In this document: piece by piece, positions 46,155 to 58,408 of the stretch
Layout: each line of letters begins with the position of its first letter
Numbering within the stretch: the stretch's first letter is position 1
Source of the DNA: Turbatrix aceti
Taxonomy: Eukaryota; Nematoda; Chromadorea; Rhabditida; Panagrolaimidae
Length of the DNA: 64,000 nt
NCBI GenBank assembly: GCA_963969345.1
Contig: OZ017767.1
Coordinates: 2,604,001-2,668,000 of the forward strand
Reading direction: 5' to 3'
Made by a program: the position numbers and the translations under genes
The notes under the pieces: model-generated
What the model was told of the DNA's origin: nothing
Databases searched by the model: none
Seen by the model: only the letters and a program-made list of their open reading frames with translations

Positions 46155-46810
46155 TTTTTTAATTAATTGCTGTAGGAGGAGTCTGGAATATGCGTAAAAT
46201 CAATACACGTCAGGTTTTTTTTTGAAACAAAAAACAACACGATAACAAAAGTTTGGTAAACTCCCAAAACGCACTTTTATAACCACGGGCTATCGATTAG
46301 GCTTTATGGGACTAACGACGTCAGACAGACACTCGGAAGCAAAGAGCAACGATGCCACGAGAGACACGAAGGCTGGAACAAATTCGGAAATCAATCGCCG
46401 GCTGCGCCTTCTTTTCATTTTGTTGTTCTCTTCTCTTCTTTTTTTCGTTGTGGGAGCATCGAAGCGCTTAGAAACTCTATAATTGCAGTTTTCGGTTTTT
46501 TACGTTTTGTTTTACATCGATGAGTATGAGCAATAGTTTTGACTTTTAACTTTTAAAAAAAAGGCAAAAAGAATTGCAGTTTTTGAGGTTTTGTGACCAA
46601 ACTGAATGATTTTTAGACGTTTTTGTAGGTATTATTTGGAGTTTTTGAAGTTTTGTGGGGTTTTTTGCTTTTATTTACCTATTTATTAAGGTAACAGAGT
46701 TATTTGAGACAGTTAAAAAACAAAAAAAATCGGTAAAACGATGTTCGACCGGGTAGAACGACTTTTAGAAGGTGATGAAGGTAATTGTGATGTTTTTTTT
46801 CCACGTCTAT
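46155..46810. other. Intergenic region upstream of alpha-SNAP
   Basis: Probable promoter of alpha-SNAP and 3' flank of the GT49 gene. T-rich 46400-46700. No gene seen. Confidence 0.5.
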
Positions 46811-48745
46811 TCAGTGAGACATTGTAGGGCACCTTGCCGTCCGAGGATTCCTTGGATACGTTTTGTCCAGAAAGGTATTGTATCTCCGAAAAAAAGATGC
46901 CCGCTTGCTCCGGCCGTGCTTGCTGAGGGCTTCTTCAATAATTGTGTAGCCACGCTTGATGCCAGGATGGATGTTGAAGACGTGACTCATCACGAGGAAG
47001 TTGTACTCTGCTCGGCACAGAATATGACACTAAAACACGCATCCATGCCTTTTTCTAACCGAAATTGTCAGTTTACCAAAGTTTGTTGATCGTTGAGCCT
47101 GGTGATGGCGAATTCGACGTGATAAGGATCCTTGTTTGTCATGATGAATTGGGGTTCCCATTCTTGGCGTCTGAAATGAGTTGCTTACATATCCACAATG
47201 AACAACGTCAGTGAAAAAAAAAACTACGTGTATGGAAAGTGCTCAAATATAACGACATCTGAAGTCATGGAGTAGTTGAAGTACTCGTTGATCCGGGGGA
47301 TCATGTGGCCCTGCTTGTAGAAGTAGCTGTGAAATTGTTGGGCACTGAAAAAGCACCAAAAAACATTTTTTGACACATCATGGAATGCAATCATTCAGCT
47401 AGATTTTTCAAATAAAATTTAAATTTAAAATCGTAAATGCACCGAACAGTGAAACGTTGAAAAGAAAATTTAAAAAAATACTGTTTGATTAACGAATTTT
47501 AAACCACACGAAACAGTAACAAAAAAATTAAAAAAAAAAACACATTTATTTTAAAATAAGTGTTCGAATTTCTATTTTTTTAAATGAATGTTCAGAAAAA
47601 TTGAGTTATTCAGTTTTTTATACACCCAATTAATAAATTCTCCCAGTGAAAACCCAACTCACTCTCGTCGAGTGTACATCTCGTACAACTCAAAAACGTC
47701 ATTCGGTGCAATTTCCGACAACGCCATTTCAAACCTTCTGTAAACCAGGACACTTTTTCCGAATTCTCCAGCCAGCAGTGCTTCGGTCAAATTTCTGATC
47801 AGATGGGTAAAATTTTTTGAAAAATGGGTTTCAACATCTGCGACAAGGTGCAGTGCCGTGTGCGCTCCTCGACGGGCTTCGTTTCGCATCACGTTGATCG
47901 GATACATGGCAAATGGCTTCTGGGTTGTCTTTAATTGTACTGTTGCTAAAAATTATGAAAGCAACACGTTATTCGCAGTTTACAAAAAAAATACCGGCAT
48001 TAAAGTCGAAACCCTCGCAATTAACAGGAAATTCAGCCATTCGGGTCATTTGTTCGAGGACGTCTTCGTTAAAACACCGGGTCTGAAAGATTTCCTGCAT
48101 CCAGACCAGGTGTATTGCAGTTTTTGCACTGATTAAAGGGTTGCACGTATGAATGTGCTTGAGGACAGGCAGGTAGACCTCGTCACCTGGATAGAGAAAA
48201 ATGGCGTACGATATGACGTCATCCCACGTTTCTGCCTGGTGCGCGAGATAGGGAACGTAGTTAATTGTGGAATGAAGGGCAAGCGTTATTGGTTCGTATT
48301 CCGTCGATGGCACCGAGCTAAATGGATTAGACAAGACCAGTTATAATTTTTTTTCAACAAACCTGGGAGTCAAAAAATTGTACCACACACAATGGTCAAC
48401 GTTGGTACCGTTGGTTACGACGTGCTTGACTGATTTTCCATCCAGAACTTTCGGATCAACAGAGTTGTCATTAATCCGGGCGTTTTCCAGAACATTGGCA
48501 TCTTTTATCGCCGGAAGGACGTTTTCCTGAACGCTGACGTCTTCTGAGGTTTTGGATAAAATTTGTTGCTCGACAACAAATGGCAGAACTCGGCTGGGCG
48601 TGTGGAACGATGATTCGTCATCGAGGTGCCAAATTTCTTTGTACTCGATGAGAATGATAAGACACGATGTCAGAATCGCCGATGAAAATACCAGAGCGTA
48701 AAAGCGGAAGTACGTTTCCTTGGAGCACGGTGATGGACTCCGCAT
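46811..48745 (-). CDS. GT49-family glycosyltransferase (B4GAT1/LARGE-C-terminal-like)
   Basis: Type II Golgi membrane enzyme of the family that includes beta-1,4-glucuronyltransferase and nematode bgnt genes, likely acting on glycoprotein glycans. Exons (minus): 48745-48363, 48317-47995, 47945-47663, 47344-47228, 47170-47077, 47029-46811; 472 aa. ATG 48745 is the first in frame and gives a short cytosolic tail, then the anchor FRFYALVFSSAILTSCLIIL. After a stem of about 90 residues the catalytic region contains ITLALHSTINYVPYL, YPINVMRNEARRGAHTALHL, VADVETHFS (DxD position), MALSEIAPNDVFELYEMY, then IPRINEYFNYS, WEPQFIMTNKDPYHVEF and FNIHPGIK. In many relatives the acidic motif is DxD; here it reads DVE. 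Exact donor and acceptor sugars cannot be told from sequence. Confidence 0.85.
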
Positions 48746-50041
48746 TGTCCCGCAGCACGTAACATTGAGTTTTGAGTACAGAGGCTTTGTTTTGTCCAAA
48801 ACACTCTCGTTTCCATTGATTGGGGGCAAGTATGAGTGATTTGCGACCAGATATACGTATGTATAATAATTGTCTGATGCGCATGCATGGGATTACTATT
48901 CTGATCTCTTTGGAGGGTGAGTAAACGTGTCTAACTAATGAAAAACTTGTGTAAGAAGGTGCTGAGATACAGTTTAAACAAAAATTTAAAAGATTGTCTC
49001 GCATATATTCATATTGCATGGAAAAAATTTTAAAATGAAAAAATTATTTATAAATAAAAAAAATTTCAAAGAAATAGTTTTTTTTATTTGGTCACAATCA
49101 CTCATGTATTACAAATTTTTTCTATTAAAGTTTACCGCTGCACTATCAGTTTTTTCATGACAAATCATTTAGTACTGTAAATATGGCGCGATTTTTGTTT
49201 TCAAAACTAATACGAGAGGCAGTTTTTTTTTAACCTCAAAAACTAATTTCATTAAAAAATCACTTTTTTTTCTAATTAAATATCCGTTAAGGTCGATAAC
49301 ACCTATCATTCAGTCTAAAATTAATTTATATGTATTGTATCTACAATAATTCGTCATTCGCCATGTTCATCAGCGTAAATCATATCCGCAATGTATTACA
49401 TGATAATTAAATTATAAACGGCACACGGCACCGTTTACAGCCCTCAAAAAACGCTTTGCTTTCTGGGTCATCCGTCTCGTCGCCGGCAGATTGCGCAAAC
49501 ATCTTATAGGCGCGCACCTCTGCTGACTCTCGTTTATTGTTTGTTTTGTTTTTGTAAGCATTGAGGACCGAAGACGAAGACGAAGCCAACCTCTTTTGTG
49601 CCAATCGTTCGATTTTTTATATTCCGTTTTTCACACCGGACCCAATTTAATTGATTTTCTGGCCCTGTTTTTGATGCTTCCTGCCACTTTTAAATAAACT
49701 GCATTTTGCAACCGTATACGGCAGCTAGACAGTAATTGCCTGATTTTAGTCGTTTCCGCAATGTTAATAGCTCCAGGTACGCTTGACTGAACGCCATTTA
49801 CACTTCCTGATCGCGTTTGTTGCCTTTGGCGGAATTTTAGTCAAAAGCGGACACAAATTGCGGCGCCTCATGTTTGTGTTTGTTCACTCACCTGCCCTGC
49901 TTTTGTCCTGCGCGGACGGTTCCGTTGAATTGTCGTCAGTTTGCGCCAAAGGTGTGTACCTCATTAAAATGACCTTTGGAATGAGTGGTGGCAAGTCGAA
50001 CACGTTGGTTCATTTTATGGATCGCTCAGTTTTTCGCGCGG
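48746..50041. other. Intergenic region
   Basis: 5' flank of the GT49 gene, then AT-rich DNA. Open stretches at 49407-49604 (minus) and 49783-50046 (plus) lack an ATG start and any family match. No gene is supported. Confidence 0.5.
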
Positions 50042-50728
50042 GATGAGGGTAGTGTTTATCTGATACCGTTTTTTTGATATCATGATCTGATCTGATACTT
50101 AAAAAAAGTATCATGATCTGATACTGATATCAGGTTGAAGGAAAAAAAACGTGCCTGACTGATAGTAACCTGATATCAGGCTGATATCATGATATCAGTC
50201 TGATATCGTGATATCTGTCTGATATGAAAAAAATCCCACAAAAAATCTCAAATTCAATTTCATTTGAATAAATAACATGCATTGTCGTCGTTTAGAAAAA
50301 CTAGTAAAAAAAGTGAATCTTCAAAATCTCTCAAGAGAATTTCTCCGGAGAATATCCGGAGATTCTTTCGGGTAAAAAAAATTTCGCAGAAGATTTCAGT
50401 GTTCAAAAATAAAAAATAACGAAAAAAATGACGGTAAAACCTAGTTTTTATACTCCGGAGATTTTTTCACGGATTGTAATCTCTCGCGAAATTTTGCCAC
50501 ACTGCTTTAAACCCGCTTTTTGTTGTTGCTTCCGTTTTTTTGATCGAGATATCAGTATCATGATACTTTTTTCTGAGATCATGATACTGACTGATATTGA
50601 TTTTTGCTATCATGATATCATGTTGACCTTTCAAAATTCTTGCCTGACTGATACTGATCTGATATCAGTATCAGTATCAGACCCTGATATCAGGCTAAAC
50701 CTGATATCAGATAAACACTAGATGAGGG
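50042..50728. mobile_element. Non-autonomous hAT-like element with 8-bp target duplication (GATATCAG-rich)
   Basis: The element spans 50050-50720 (671 bp) and is flanked by the identical 8-mer GATGAGGG (50042-50049 and 50721-50728). Its ends are a 16-bp perfect inverted repeat TAGTGTTTATCTGATA. Eight-base duplications and TAG/CAG-TGTT termini are typical of hAT transposons. Both flanks inside the termini consist of degenerate palindromic repeats of GATATCA/TGATATC, so the element can fold extensively. The centre (about 50225-50545) is unique AT-rich sequence. It encodes no transposase. Confidence 0.92.
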
Positions 50729-51120
50729 ATGGCTGAGGATGCACCGGCGGTTCCGCAGTAGTTGACAATAATTTTTTGTCCATCAGTGAATACCCGAACT
50801 GTTTTTTGATTTCAAAAGTATAGAAATTTTCTAAAATTCCTCACATCAGTTAATAAAATTGAACTCCGAAATATAAAAAAATTTGATGGCAAGACAGTTT
50901 TCCAAAGCTTTTGACACCATGTGTTTGTCAATCAAGCTACAACTTGTCAACGCAAATACGAATTACTAAAAAATCTTTACAACAGTTAATAAAATTTAAC
51001 TCCAAAATTCACATTTTATAAATCTTGTTTATGACAGTTTTTCAAAGTTTTTTATCTCCATGTTTGGCAATCAAGCTACACTTTGTTCCACCTTCACTAC
51101 ACATTCAGTGAATACCAAAT

Positions 51121-51143
51121 GACCCGACCCGACCCGACCCCCC
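51121..51143. repeat. (GACCC)n short tandem repeat
   Basis: Four consecutive GACCC units followed by a C run, directly visible. Confidence 0.85.
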
Positions 51144-51681
51144 TCACACCTGTCCGGTCCATGACGCAAGTGAGCCGTCCCCCCTCTCTTCTGCCCGGTT
51201 GAATCATCGACAAGCTTGTTCATGTGTTCTCCTTTGCTTTGTCGTCTGAGTTGCGCAGTCAGCCACCAGCCTTCCTGCCCATCGTTCACCTTTTTTTCGC
51301 GGACAACGGCCATTCTTTGCTCCGGTTGCCCTTGGATTCCCGATTCGAAGCAATTTTGCGCAATTTCCCTCTTTTTTTAGTGTTCGGCGTTGTTCTTTCT
51401 CTCTGCTGCTCTCCAATTCCCGTTCCCATTCCTGTTTCTTCTTCCACCGAACAAGAAAATCAAATTGCGCGTGTCCGTGTAACTTTCCTTACTCGTCCTG
51501 CCGACTTTGGTGGCAATTAATCATTTCCTCTTTGACCTCAACCTTGCGCGTAACTTACTGCTCCTTGACTCGCGTATCTCGATTTTGGCGATCCAGTTTA
51601 TTTTTATTTTCTGATCACGTTGGTGATCTGCCACGTATCAGTTTTTTGAAATAAAAAAAGTTTGCTTGGTTAAAAAAAGTG

Positions 51682-52138
51682 ATTTTACTCAAGGTGTTGC
51701 AAATCGTGTACTTTACACGCACGCACGACACGAAGCTATTAGGCGACGTCGTGTCGTGTAGCTTTGAATTTGCCTACACGACACGATCGTCGTGTGCTAC
51801 ACGACGTCGCCTCGTGCGATCGTGTAGCTGTTACACGACACGACACGGCATGCCGCTTTTCGACAGCCAAATTATGTAAAATTTGACAATTTTTTACTTC
51901 TTTTTTTTATTCTATAGAAAAATGTTCCACGTGTTATCATTCTGATCGAAATTTTTCCTTGAAACCTTCCTAAACGTCGTGTCGTGTAGCTCGCCTCGTG
52001 TCGTCGTGTAGCTTTCAAACCTACACGACAGGCGATGTCGTGTAGTACACGACATCGCCTCCTACACGACATCAAAATCTTACACGAGTTCAAATTAACA
52101 TTTTTGCGCTACACATAATGCAACACCTTGATTTTACT
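51682..52138. mobile_element. Non-autonomous hAT-like element with 8-bp target duplication (CGTGTAG-rich)
   Basis: The element spans 51690-52130 (441 bp) and is flanked by the identical 8-mer ATTTTACT (51682-51689 and 52131-52138). The terminal inverted repeats read CAAGGTGTTGCA and TGCAACACCTTG. The interior consists of two blocks of degenerate palindromes built from CGTGTAG/CTACACG and CGTCGTGT/ACACGACG, separated by about 80 bp of AT-rich sequence. No coding capacity. It has the same architecture as the element at 50050-50720 but a different repeat word. Confidence 0.92.
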
Positions 52139-53178
52139 ACGAAACTCACGAAGAAAATTTGAATAAAAATAATGATTTTTAGTTCTTGGGTTTCTTGCTT
52201 TAAACGTAAACGTAAATATAATTATTTGAAATGTGGTGTAAAAAAACTGGTCTCATTTCCTAATATCAGTGTTTATTTTTCTTTTATTTTCAAATTTGAT
52301 TATTTTTTATTTCTCGCCATCCAAAAAAATGAAACTTTAAAAAGTAAATAACACCTAAAGCTCTGACAGTTTTTTACTCTTTTTACCCTTCCCCTGTCAC
52401 ACTTGTGAGTGCCAAACGAACATCAAAACTTTCACCACCCAGAATTCACAATGCGGAAACCAAAGCCGCTTCGTTTCTATACAAGTGCGCGATCTTGTTT
52501 GCTTGCGTGTTTGGAACTTGATCGAGTCAATCGAGTTCCGGCAATGACCGTGTCCGCTCTCTCAATTCGCGCCTTATTCATTGCCGCGGATCAGTCTTGG
52601 GTTTACACTTTGCTTGATTGGAGCCCTTGTTTTGTTTGGACTCGACTGGACTTGCTGCGTCGTCGGCGGCGGCGGTGGCGACACCTCGATCGCGTCTCGT
52701 CTCTCCCGCGGGGGTGGTGGTCGTGGAGGTGTTCGTTCAAACATCCGTAGGGGACCGAGTGGCTGCAACTTGTCGCCAGGAGTGCTCGGACTGGAGATAT
52801 GTCAAATATTTATTTGTAATTGATGCGGGAGATGTGCACACGGTGACTCTCTGGGCCCCTGACAAAAAAGGGAGGCTTTGCTTACCAAATATTTTTTTGA
52901 ACAGATGTCAAGTTTTCGCTGCCTGCGTGTGATGGTTGCACTGTCATCACGGGGAGCTTTTTGATGCTTGAATTTGAGCTTGTAATAAGTCAATAAGCTG
53001 CACGTCCAGTTGCCGATCCAAATCCAAAGGCACACCACTTTTTCTTGCCCTTGGTGCCTTTTACTAACATTGTTTTCCTCCTGTGAACAAAGTACGTAAC
53101 CCAGTTTCATTAATTTACAAGTATGTATTGTTCCGCATGTGTACAAATATAATTTTATCAAACTCTTACGATTCAGTG
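52139..53178. other. Intergenic region
   Basis: AT-rich to about 52400, then a GC-richer patch (52540-52780) with GGCGG/GGTGG runs. Overlapping open frames there are probably compositional. No supported gene. Confidence 0.45.
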
Positions 53179-54249
53179 TCACTTAATAGAAACAATTGAT
53201 GCCGTGTGACGCGACGTCAAAATCTTTTGATTGCTTTCTTTTGCTACGGTTTTTGACTTTTTGAATAGCGTAATCACCGAATCCAGTTTGTAAAAGCAAA
53301 ACAATTGAATCCGCCAATTTTTGTTAAATAGAAACGGAATATAGAAAAATGCAACGTAAAACGTTTCACTGATAGTAGCCAATCCAACCATCAATAAAAA
53401 TTCGAATCCTTCTGGTCTTTTCATTGATATCACACTGTTTATCGTCAAACTGAAGACGAAAAAAAGTGTCAAAAGACACGTTTGAATCAGAATGCAATTT
53501 TCGGCACTTCTTTGTTTAGCGTTTACGGGATTCTGGTCTTTTTTCTGACAAACACGACTTCCCAGGCCGGTGGCGAGGCAGAATCCGACAGATGTCAAAA
53601 TTGCCACCAAATTTGAAACTAGGAATATTTTTGAGGAGATGCTGTTAAATCTTCTGCAATCCACTATCAATAACCATCGACATCCTAGATCTTTAATAAT
53701 ATAAATATGCAGCAAGAAGGGGTATAACAAAAAGAATATCATTATAGCGGTGATGGTTTTTGTGTTCCAAAGCGTTGACGTATAACGCCAAAGTATTACT
53801 GCTGAAAAGTATGAAATTTATTATTTGATGTACGTAATATTGCAGTTACCCGTAAATCTGTTGAACGCCAAAATCGCGTTCCATGCCCCATAGTATGATC
53901 TGAAGTGCCAAATAGCCATTCCGTACAGCCTTAGGAAAATATACCACTCGTATTCAGAGCACTGAAATATGAAAAAAAACAACGTTGCCATACAGTAATG
54001 AGTGCTGCCGACGACAAATATGATATAGAACGCGGATCTCATATTTTGTTTATTCCGAATTATGTTAGAAACTATGTAAACCACGATTATCAAAATACAA
54101 ATCATGTTCACACGTTTGATGTACGCATCCATTTTCTCCATTGTATTTATTATCCAAAGTTCATTAGCAGATATCAAATCGTAGATAGTAACATTCGCAC
54201 GAATATTAGTTTCACTTCCATTTAACGTTGAGTTTTCTATTAAAATCAT
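53179..54249 (-). CDS. Seven-transmembrane chemoreceptor, Srg-superfamily-like
   Basis: Exons (minus) 54249-53850 and 53801-53179; 340 aa. A glycosylatable extracellular N-terminus (ENSTLNGSE, ANVT) is followed by hydrophobic spans: MICILIIVVYIVSNII, FYIIFVVGSTHYCMATLFFF, an IWHFRSYYGAWNAILAFNRF segment that matches the third span and NR motif of nematode srv/srg-type receptors, ITAIMIFFLLYPFLLHIYII, IFLVSNLVAILTSVGFCLA, CILIQTCLLTLFFVFSLTI and FLLMVGLATISETFYVAFF. The cytoplasmic tail is basic (LFKKSKTVAKESNQKI). Likely a sensory GPCR. It is not closely similar to the 7TM gene at 35077. Confidence 0.85.
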
Positions 54250-57200
54250 AACTGATAACCACAGCAGTTAAAATCACAACCGCTCAGCGAGGTAACAAAT
54301 TTGTTAAATAGGGAAAGTTGGTTGTCGGCATGATGTAAAATTAAATAGAAATCTGTTCACGACTTGTGACACTTGATTAAATTTACCTTTTAAGAAATTT
54401 ATTAAATTTGGTTTCGTCAGAATTTGTTTTCCCTTTTCACATTGTTTTTGCAAATAAATAAAAAAATGTGTACGAATGTTATATGTACAGTTTAATGCTT
54501 TTGACGACTGATTTAATGTTCATTTCATCTTCAGTTTGATATGTATTTGTCATTTAAACTTTTATTTTTTTTCATTAAGACAGTGCATGTCAGTTTTTAA
54601 CCACACTTTGAAATTATGCATTACGTTTCGTTTGGCACGTTCAATGCTTAATTCAATTTCTGCAAGGAGGTTCTCGTTCGCGAATTAAATGCGTTTACCT
54701 GACGACACAAAAATACGTACTGTGTCATTTTAAAAATATAATTTAAAAATGTCAAATTCGTTCTGTATTTAAAATACGGTGTAATAAAAAAAAGAATTTC
54801 ACAGCAAAGCAACCAGTTTTTCAGTTTTTTTTTCTCGTAAAAATTGCCAATGTAATTCTATATTTTTTATAAATTATAAAACTAAAATTTATGATTTTTG
54901 TTGTCCTGATGTGAGGAAGAATAGTCTTGTGCAGTTTTTTTTACAAAAAAATCATTAATTTACTATTTTTAATCAGGAAAATGTTCATAAAGTGTGCTTC
55001 CCCAGACAAATGCATTACACCTGAATCACTTCGACCTTCTTCCTCTTCTCTGTTTGGCCCCCCACCATGTACGGTCCTGTTTTGTAGGCCGCAGTTGCGG
55101 CGCACGAAAAGCAATTACGCGCAATGGCAAGGCTCAGCCTGCTCCAGCGTTGTCTTACCTCCTTGCTATTGCCTGGGATTTATTTCTCCTTCTTTGGAAC
55201 ATTTATAACGGAGCAGGGGGGAATCATTTAAATAAATGTATATTTGAGTTATGGTTCGGCACACCAGTTTGCCTTCTGGCAGCTGTACAAACATTTTTAT
55301 CTGATTTTTTTGCGAATGCTGAAACGACGTGAGCTTTTTTTTATTGCACTGTGGTTTTTTGTTTTTTGTATAATATTTCGAACGTAAAAATTTGATTTTT
55401 TTTCAAGATCAGTTAAACTATTTTTACAATCTTAATCGGCACCAAGTTTCGAACAGTTAAAAAATTCGTAACATTTCCCACCTTTTGAACGTAATAAAAT
55501 CCCCATTTTAGTCCTTGTAAAGCGCCACGTACATAAATAATACAATTCAATTTTCGCATGCACCTGTACATCCTCCCCTTTGACATGACATCCCCCCGGA
55601 CTTTATTTTTGTTGTCCCACAGATCAGCGACTTCTCTGGTGTCAACCGGACCTCTTATCCCCCCCTCCTTTCCCGCGGGAGGAGGCAAGTGTCAGAAGGC
55701 TCTTCTCGCCCCGGGGCCAGCCTGCGGGCGGGCGCGTCTTCCTTCTGCGCCTCCTCAAAGAGAGGGCAGTTCATGCAAGTGTTTACAGAGCGCTTCATGT
55801 TTCGCGTCGATGCGTGCGCATTCCACACCAATATCCCTACTTTTTTTGTACCCGTCGGATTTTTTATTGTACCCCCTTCACAGCCTTAGGCAAAGTTGGG
55901 GTACAATGGATAGGCGGAACTGGAAGGAAGACTAACAGTGTCGATGACGAATACTTTACAGATGATCCAGAATACTTTTTGTGTGTTTTTGAGATTAGAT
56001 TTTTTTTTGTGCGAGGAGAAAGGGGTTTTTTTCTGCGAATGGTCGGCGATTTGTTCAAGACAATTTGTATGTGTTGCACGCCGATTGTTGGTTGCAGGAA
56101 AAGTGCGGTCATTCCAGCCCAAAAGCCTGGCATTTCGGTTAGCAGAAGAAAAAAAATGAGTAAGAACAGTGTTTTTCTTTGATCTTCTGTGAGTGCCTTT
56201 TGTGAATGTTTGGCTTGTATTTGGCGCGTTGACCTGACCTTTGACAAGGAGGATGAATCAAATTTTTTTCACATTCAAACAAAGGGCCCAGTTTTTTTAG
56301 TGTTTCTTGAAACTATGATTGTTTTTCTTCTTTTTCAAACGGATCTACATATCAGTTTAATTTTTGTACTTGGGGTACCTTCAAATTAGTATGTAGTACA
56401 TTCTTACTAATCAGTTTATATTTTTTAATTATTTTGAAATCGAAAAAATCTTTATATCGTTTTATCTAATTTTGAAGGAACAGAAGGTACATTTTTGTAT
56501 TACTGTCAAAACATTATTAGTATCATTCGATCAGACATTGCCAGTTTAAAAACCCACAAAGTCACTCTTTTTCCCCTTTGTACTAGTGTTACATCTTCAA
56601 CCATTCTTGCAACATTGCAACGTTGACTCTAGAGTCTCAAGTTGAGGAATCACCGGATGACTCTCAGTTTGCATTGCTCTTCGTGCACGCAAGCTGATGT
56701 AATGGACGCCAACAAACTCGGTTGAGAAAATACCTGTAGCACATGCAACCTGGCGTGCTGGGCCCCTTCCAGCCCCTGAAGCCCGGAACGTGCTTATGTG
56801 TCATAAAAACACTTCCGCACCTGGGTTCTGGCTTTTTCCCGAACGCTTGTTTTTTGCAATCACTCAAACACAACACTTGGGTTTTTTTCTGTTGGTCGAC
56901 ATCACAGAAACACACCGACCGGGACCCACTCAACTCGCCAGACGCGGGTGAAGGCTAAGAAGTCTTCCGCGATCCGGCCATTATCGTGTTCTTGAGCTAA
57001 TCCTGTCCCTTTTGATACCTTTCTGCCCGTCTTCAGTTTGGGCAGTACAATACCGGTCAGTGAAGTTTTTGTGTCCTAGGTACAGACAGATTGAGTTGGA
57101 TTATCACCCCTGCAACGAGGAAGTCCGGGGCAAAAAACGACTCAAGTAGACTACGCGTGCGGGTTCTGTGTTCGTTCATAAGGGCTATGTACTTTTTGAG

Positions 57201-58408
57201 TGAGTCTGATTTTTTTTTATTTTCAAGGCGGCCTTGGTTTTGGTGTGCAATTATGTATTTGTACTTTGTGATTGATTACCTGAAGGGTAAAATGTGCTAA
57301 CCATTGTAACAACGGCAATTTTTTTATAAATAAATATGATATGAAGTTTCCTGCTGCAGTGTCTGCAACCTTTTTTTTCCCAAAATGATGATTCAAATTC
57401 GATTAGTTTATCAAAAAATAAATATAGTTTAAAACAATTTGATTTCTCTATTTACAAAGATTGAGAAATTTAAGCATGCGTTATGCGATGAGCAAGGCAG
57501 TTTTTTCCCGTTCCTGTACAAAAGAAAGTTTAAATCAGTTAAGAAAATTTATTATCCCAAAGCATTTTACATCCTATACAATTCAACTCTCGATCTGGAC
57601 AAGCGATTTTTATGTTTTTTGTTGAACGAATAAAAAAACCTAAATTTAACGTAAAAAAAAGCTTACCTTTTTTAACGCAAAATAATTTTTTGAACTAAAA
57701 ACACGTACACTTTTTGTATATTTTGCCTCCAAAAAATTAACCAAATAGTTTCGAGTAATACAATGTCCTTAAAGATATCAGTTAATCAAAAATAAAATTT
57801 TATAACACCCAAACAGTTCAGACACAATTCAACCCTCGATCTGGATTAGACTGTTTTATTCGTTCCATTTTTTGTTTATTCGATAAAAATACCTGAATAA
57901 AACGCAATAAAACATGTAACCGGACGCATTATCTTCTTTTTTTGCTCTCCTCCGAACCATCTTGTCTCCCATTCTTAGAAAAAACATGTAGCCGGTCAAC
58001 TTTTTTATAGAATTTTTTGCGCAGAGGAGGAGAGAGGATGCGGTGGTCATCAAATTATGTATGTACTAGAGAAAGTTAATACAATGTCACAAAGTGCGAC
58101 AAAGAAAAGTGTGGGGAGTGCAACCTTTGTCGGTGCTTCTGTATTTTTTTAAAGCATTCTTGTATTGGTCAGTTTTCTAAACCTTTGATTTTTTTGCGTG
58201 AATTTTGCCACATATGTAGTTTCCCCGTTGTCAGTTTTCAGTTTTTTTGCGATTTTTATTCTTTTGCGTAATTCTTACCCCTTTTATTACAATTAAAATA
58301 ATTTTGTATTTTGTTATTTTATGTTAGTTTTGTCGTGTTGCGTTCATTTTCAATTTCAAATTACATATTCTGTCGCACAGTTTACAAATTCTCAGTATCT
58401 GCAGGGTA
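54250..58408. other. Gene-poor upstream region of the Girdin-like gene
   Basis: About 4.2 kb with no supported coding region. AT-rich except for GC-richer patches at 55560-55780 and 56640-57130, where overlapping open frames in several phases show no family features. Probably regulatory and 5' untranslated sequence for the gene starting at 58409. Confidence 0.45.

Noticed and set aside
49407..49604. Minus-strand 65-codon frame with Ser/Lys-rich, coding-like composition.
   Set aside because: No ATG, no splice-compatible neighbour and no recognisable motif; left as chance, although a terminal exon of an unseen gene cannot be excluded.
49783..50046. Plus-strand 87-codon frame with a hydrophobic start.
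   Set aside because: It begins at a TTG codon, has no domain and runs into the target duplication of the hAT-like element.
52540..52780. Overlapping open frames in a GC-rich patch.
   Set aside because: Open in several phases on both strands because of GGCGG/CCGCC composition; no domain features.
55560..56250. Several overlapping open frames over 100 codons on both strands.
   Set aside because: Low-complexity, phase-independent openness and no homology-like motifs.
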